Shown: piece after piece, positions 6,032 to 7,519 of the stretch
How the letters are laid out: each line of letters opens with the position of its first letter
How positions within the stretch are numbered: the stretch's first letter is position 1
Assembly (NCBI GenBank): GCA_001643475.1
Contig: LXTK01000040.1
Coordinates: 637-8,155, forward strand
Source of the DNA: Proteobacteria bacterium SPGG2
Lineage (GTDB): Bacteria; Pseudomonadota; Gammaproteobacteria; Acidiferrobacterales; SPGG2
Direction of reading: 5' to 3'
DNA: 7,519 nt
Position numbers and translations under genes: made by a program
The notes under the pieces: model-generated
The model's database searches: none
What the model saw: the letters and a program-made list of their open reading frames with translations, nothing else
Told to the model about the DNA's origin: nothing

Positions 6032-6090
6032 ATCATCGCAGCACAGGTCCTAACCTTGCTTAACGCTGCGCGGGAGCGGCAATCACGAAC

Positions 6091-6474
6091 CTAGTGCAGC
6101 GTACGCGGGATGCTAAGGGTGAACTGAGGTATCTCGGTACTAAAGGTAGAACCGTCGTCGTCGATCATCTGGTAACTACCGTGCATGGTGCCCACCGACG
6201 TCTCTATCATGGTGCCGCTGGTGTACTCAAAGCTCATGCCGGGCGCCAAGTAGGGCTGCTGACCAACTACGCCGTCGCCACGCACTTCCTGCACCTTGTC
6301 GTTGGCATCCGTAATAATCCAATGCCGCGTGAGTAGTCTGGCCGGAACGGTGCCGGTATTGGAGATGGTGATGGTGTAGGCGAACACATAGCGGCCGTGG
6401 TCCGGTTGCGACTGATCCGGCAGATATTGGGTCGAGGCAGAAACGTGTATGCGGTGTTTTGTGTGGTCTTGCAT
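6091..6474 (-). CDS. apaG: ApaG protein
   Basis: ApaG is a small fibronectin-III-like beta-sandwich protein commonly encoded beside apaH. Its biochemical role is not settled; it was linked to cobalt and magnesium phenotypes in enterobacteria. The 127 residues match the usual ~125. Family marks are RYVFAYTITISNTG (residues about 28-41), LLTRHWIITDANDKVQEVRGDGVVGQQP (about 47-74), the FEYTSGTMIETSVGTMHGSYQMID segment, and the C-terminal IPQFTLSIPRTLH, close to the E. coli ending. The start at 6474 gives the normal length, though no strong Shine-Dalgarno precedes it. It follows apaH after 77 bases, the reverse of the E. coli order, where apaG comes first and overlaps apaH. It converges on gyrB. 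Confidence 0.95.
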   Translation of the reverse strand: MQDHTKHRIHVSASTQYLPDQSQPDHGRYVFAYTITISNTGTVPARLLTRHWIITDANDKVQEVRGDGVVGQQPYLAPGMSFEYTSGTMIETSVGTMHGSYQMIDDDGSTFSTEIPQFTLSIPRTLH

Positions 6475-6499
6475 GCTTATGGGCGATGTTGGCGGCAGG

Positions 6500-6510
6500 C
6501 GCTATTTTAC
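6500..6510 (-). promoter_or_regulatory. Possible -10 region of an apaG promoter
   Basis: Read on the minus strand, GTAAAATAGCG stands 25 bases before the apaG ATG and contains TAAAAT, five of six bases of the -10 consensus. The identical 11 bases precede gyrB. No clear -35 is seen. The 77-base gap after apaH leaves room for a separate promoter. Confidence 0.3.
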
Positions 6511-6551
6511 TATGATCGTTCGTGAGTGTGCACGTAGGCGTCGATTTTTAT

Positions 6552-7382
6552 CTAGTTCGGTGATTGTTGTTGTGGGCAGCGCGTCTGAAAAAAGTCCCGA
6601 CGGCCATCGTCCACGCGCACCGCGGTCAACGCCCCACCCCATACACAGCCGGTGTCTAATCCGATGACACCGTCTTGCTGCCAGATGCCCAGGGTAGACC
6701 AATGTCCAAAGATAATGGTGAGGTCCTTGGTGCGCCGGTCTGGGAGCTGGAACCACGGTACGAGATGTTTGGGCTGTGATCCTGGCGGTCCGGTTGGCGC
6801 TAGATCCATGTGTCTGCTGCGATCACAGTAACGCAAGCGGGTAAAGGCATTAACGATTACCCGCAACCGATCCCAGCCAACGAGATCTTCACGCCATGTT
6901 CGTGGCTGGCTACCGTACATGTGCGCCAAGAATTTATCTGAATCGGGTCCGCGCAAGACGGACTCCACCTCACTTGCCAGGCCTATGGCCACATCCAGGT
7001 TCCATTGTGGCAGCAGGCCGGCATGAATGAGGGTGAGGCCAAGGTCAGCATCGTGATGTAGCAAGGGTCGCTGCCGTAACCAACCCAAGAGCTTGTCACG
7101 GTCTTGGCTCCGCAAAACATCCGCAATCGTATCATGCCGCTTAATCTTGGTCTTACCGGCCGCCACCGCCAGCAGATGTAGATCGTGGTTACCGAGGACG
7201 CTGATGGCGCGTTCGTCCAGACCCCTGACGAATCGAATGACGTCAGCCGATTGTGGTCCACGGTTGACGAGGTCACCTGTGAACCACAGCATGTCGGCGT
7301 TGGGGTCGAAATTTATGTCTTTGACCAATTGCTGCAATGCAGTAAAACACCCCTGTACGTCGCCGATCACATAAATGGCCAT
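6552..7382 (-). CDS. apaH: Bis(5'-nucleosyl)-tetraphosphatase, symmetrical (Ap4A hydrolase)
   Basis: ApaH splits diadenosine tetraphosphate into two ADP and also removes Np4-type caps from RNA. It is a calcineurin-like (PPP family) metallophosphatase. The 276 residues fit the family (E. coli 280). Metal-site motifs are all present: GDVQGC at 7-12, GDLVNRG at 36-42, GNHD at 64-67, HAG at 120-122 and FGHW at 225-228. In the first motif Q stands where E. coli has H, a substitution I believe is common among ApaH proteins. The start is the ATG at 7382 (MAIYVIGDVQG): a longer frame reaching 7508 is only the 3' end of the upstream pip gene read out of phase. The ATG overlaps the pip TGA by one base (TGATG), so translation is probably coupled. 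apaG follows after 77 bases. Confidence 0.96.
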   Translation of the reverse strand: MAIYVIGDVQGCFTALQQLVKDINFDPNADMLWFTGDLVNRGPQSADVIRFVRGLDERAISVLGNHDLHLLAVAAGKTKIKRHDTIADVLRSQDRDKLLGWLRQRPLLHHDADLGLTLIHAGLLPQWNLDVAIGLASEVESVLRGPDSDKFLAHMYGSQPRTWREDLVGWDRLRVIVNAFTRLRYCDRSRHMDLAPTGPPGSQPKHLVPWFQLPDRRTKDLTIIFGHWSTLGIWQQDGVIGLDTGCVWGGALTAVRVDDGRRDFFQTRCPQQQSPN

Positions 7383-7519
7383 CAATGTTTCTTGTCGGCA
7401 AACATGCGGGCCATGCCGATTCCCGCCAATACCAGCGCATTCACAATCCCAGGCTCTGACGCAGCATGCCCAGCCTCCGGGATGATCTCCAAACGTGCGT
7501 TGGGCCAAGCACGCTGGAG
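7382..7519 (-). CDS. pip: Proline iminopeptidase, C-terminal end (5' end outside window)
   Basis: Forty-five codons in the minus frame running in from the right edge encode the end of an alpha/beta-hydrolase of peptidase family S33, which removes N-terminal proline from peptides. The marks are AWPNARLEIIPEAGHAASEPGI: this string, with the catalytic histidine of the triad in AGH (codon 7466-7468), is characteristic of the proline iminopeptidase C terminus, followed by the NALVLAGI helix. The nucleophile serine and the aspartate lie outside the window. The TGA stop at 7382-7384 overlaps the apaH ATG by one base, which places both genes in one transcript. The tail (MARMFADKKH) is not conserved. 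Assignment to Pip rather than another S33 hydrolase rests on this short C-terminal motif alone. Confidence 0.82.
   Translation of the reverse strand, partial: LQRAWPNARLEIIPEAGHAASEPGIVNALVLAGIGMARMFADKKH

Larger units (their letters stand above)
5619..6090. other. Non-coding, repeat-rich spacer between converging gyrB and apaG
   Basis: No frame on either strand shows recognisable protein similarity or a start with a good ribosome site. A 32-codon minus-strand frame at 5793-5891 has no support. The spacer instead holds a tandem 14-base repeat, a 10-base inverted repeat with a 57-base interior, three nested inverted repeats and a 7-base hairpin, each listed separately. None ends in a run of T, so no textbook terminator for gyrB or apaG is seen. 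An AT-rich patch lies at 5974-5999. The region may be a copy of a dispersed intergenic repeat; this is a guess from its structure. Confidence 0.6.

Noticed and set aside
7383..7508. N-terminal extension of ApaH by 42 residues from an upstream ATG
   Set aside because: These bases encode the proline iminopeptidase C terminus in another frame; MAIYVIGDVQG at 7382 is the family start.

Overview
The window looks like chromosomal DNA of a gammaproteobacterium. GyrB, RecF, ApaG, ApaH and the DnaN portion all read as close relatives of the Escherichia/Pseudomonas/Xanthomonas-type proteins, and dnaN-recF-gyrB is the conserved gene order beside the replication origin. The exact lineage cannot be fixed from sequence alone. 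Two parS-like ParB-binding palindromes inside recF also fit an origin-proximal position.

Layout. (1) Bases 1-376: the 3' end of panC, running in from the left edge. (2) Bases 271-2031: one uninterrupted reading frame that is a patchwork. After a stretch that only shadows panC it encodes the N-terminal ~165 residues of an AlaA-like aminotransferase (no start codon, no PLP lysine), then ~63 residues of HEAT repeats, then DnaN from the equivalent of E. coli residue 48 to its C terminus. Both internal joins fall on short motifs that the flanking families plausibly share (AAIESLG and ADLE). This looks more like a chimeric join, probably from assembly, than a real gene. The dnaN start, dnaA and oriC expected upstream are absent. 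(3) Bases 2051-5618: intact recF and gyrB in the same direction. (4) Bases 5619-6090: about 470 bases with no convincing gene but several inverted and direct repeats. (5) Bases 6091-7519, minus strand: the 3' end of a proline iminopeptidase gene (pip), apaH overlapping it by one base, then apaG, converging on gyrB.

How the genes work together. DnaN (sliding clamp), RecF (loading of RecA at gaps and stalled forks) and GyrB (ATPase subunit of gyrase) are replication and repair functions. The minus-strand group holds the Ap4A hydrolase ApaH and the small protein ApaG, which are commonly neighbours, here in the order apaH then apaG, the reverse of E. coli, and translationally coupled to a peptidase gene. 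No new defence or mobile system is visible. The points most worth a second look are the parS pair inside recF, the patchwork upstream of dnaN, and the repeat-rich spacer after gyrB.
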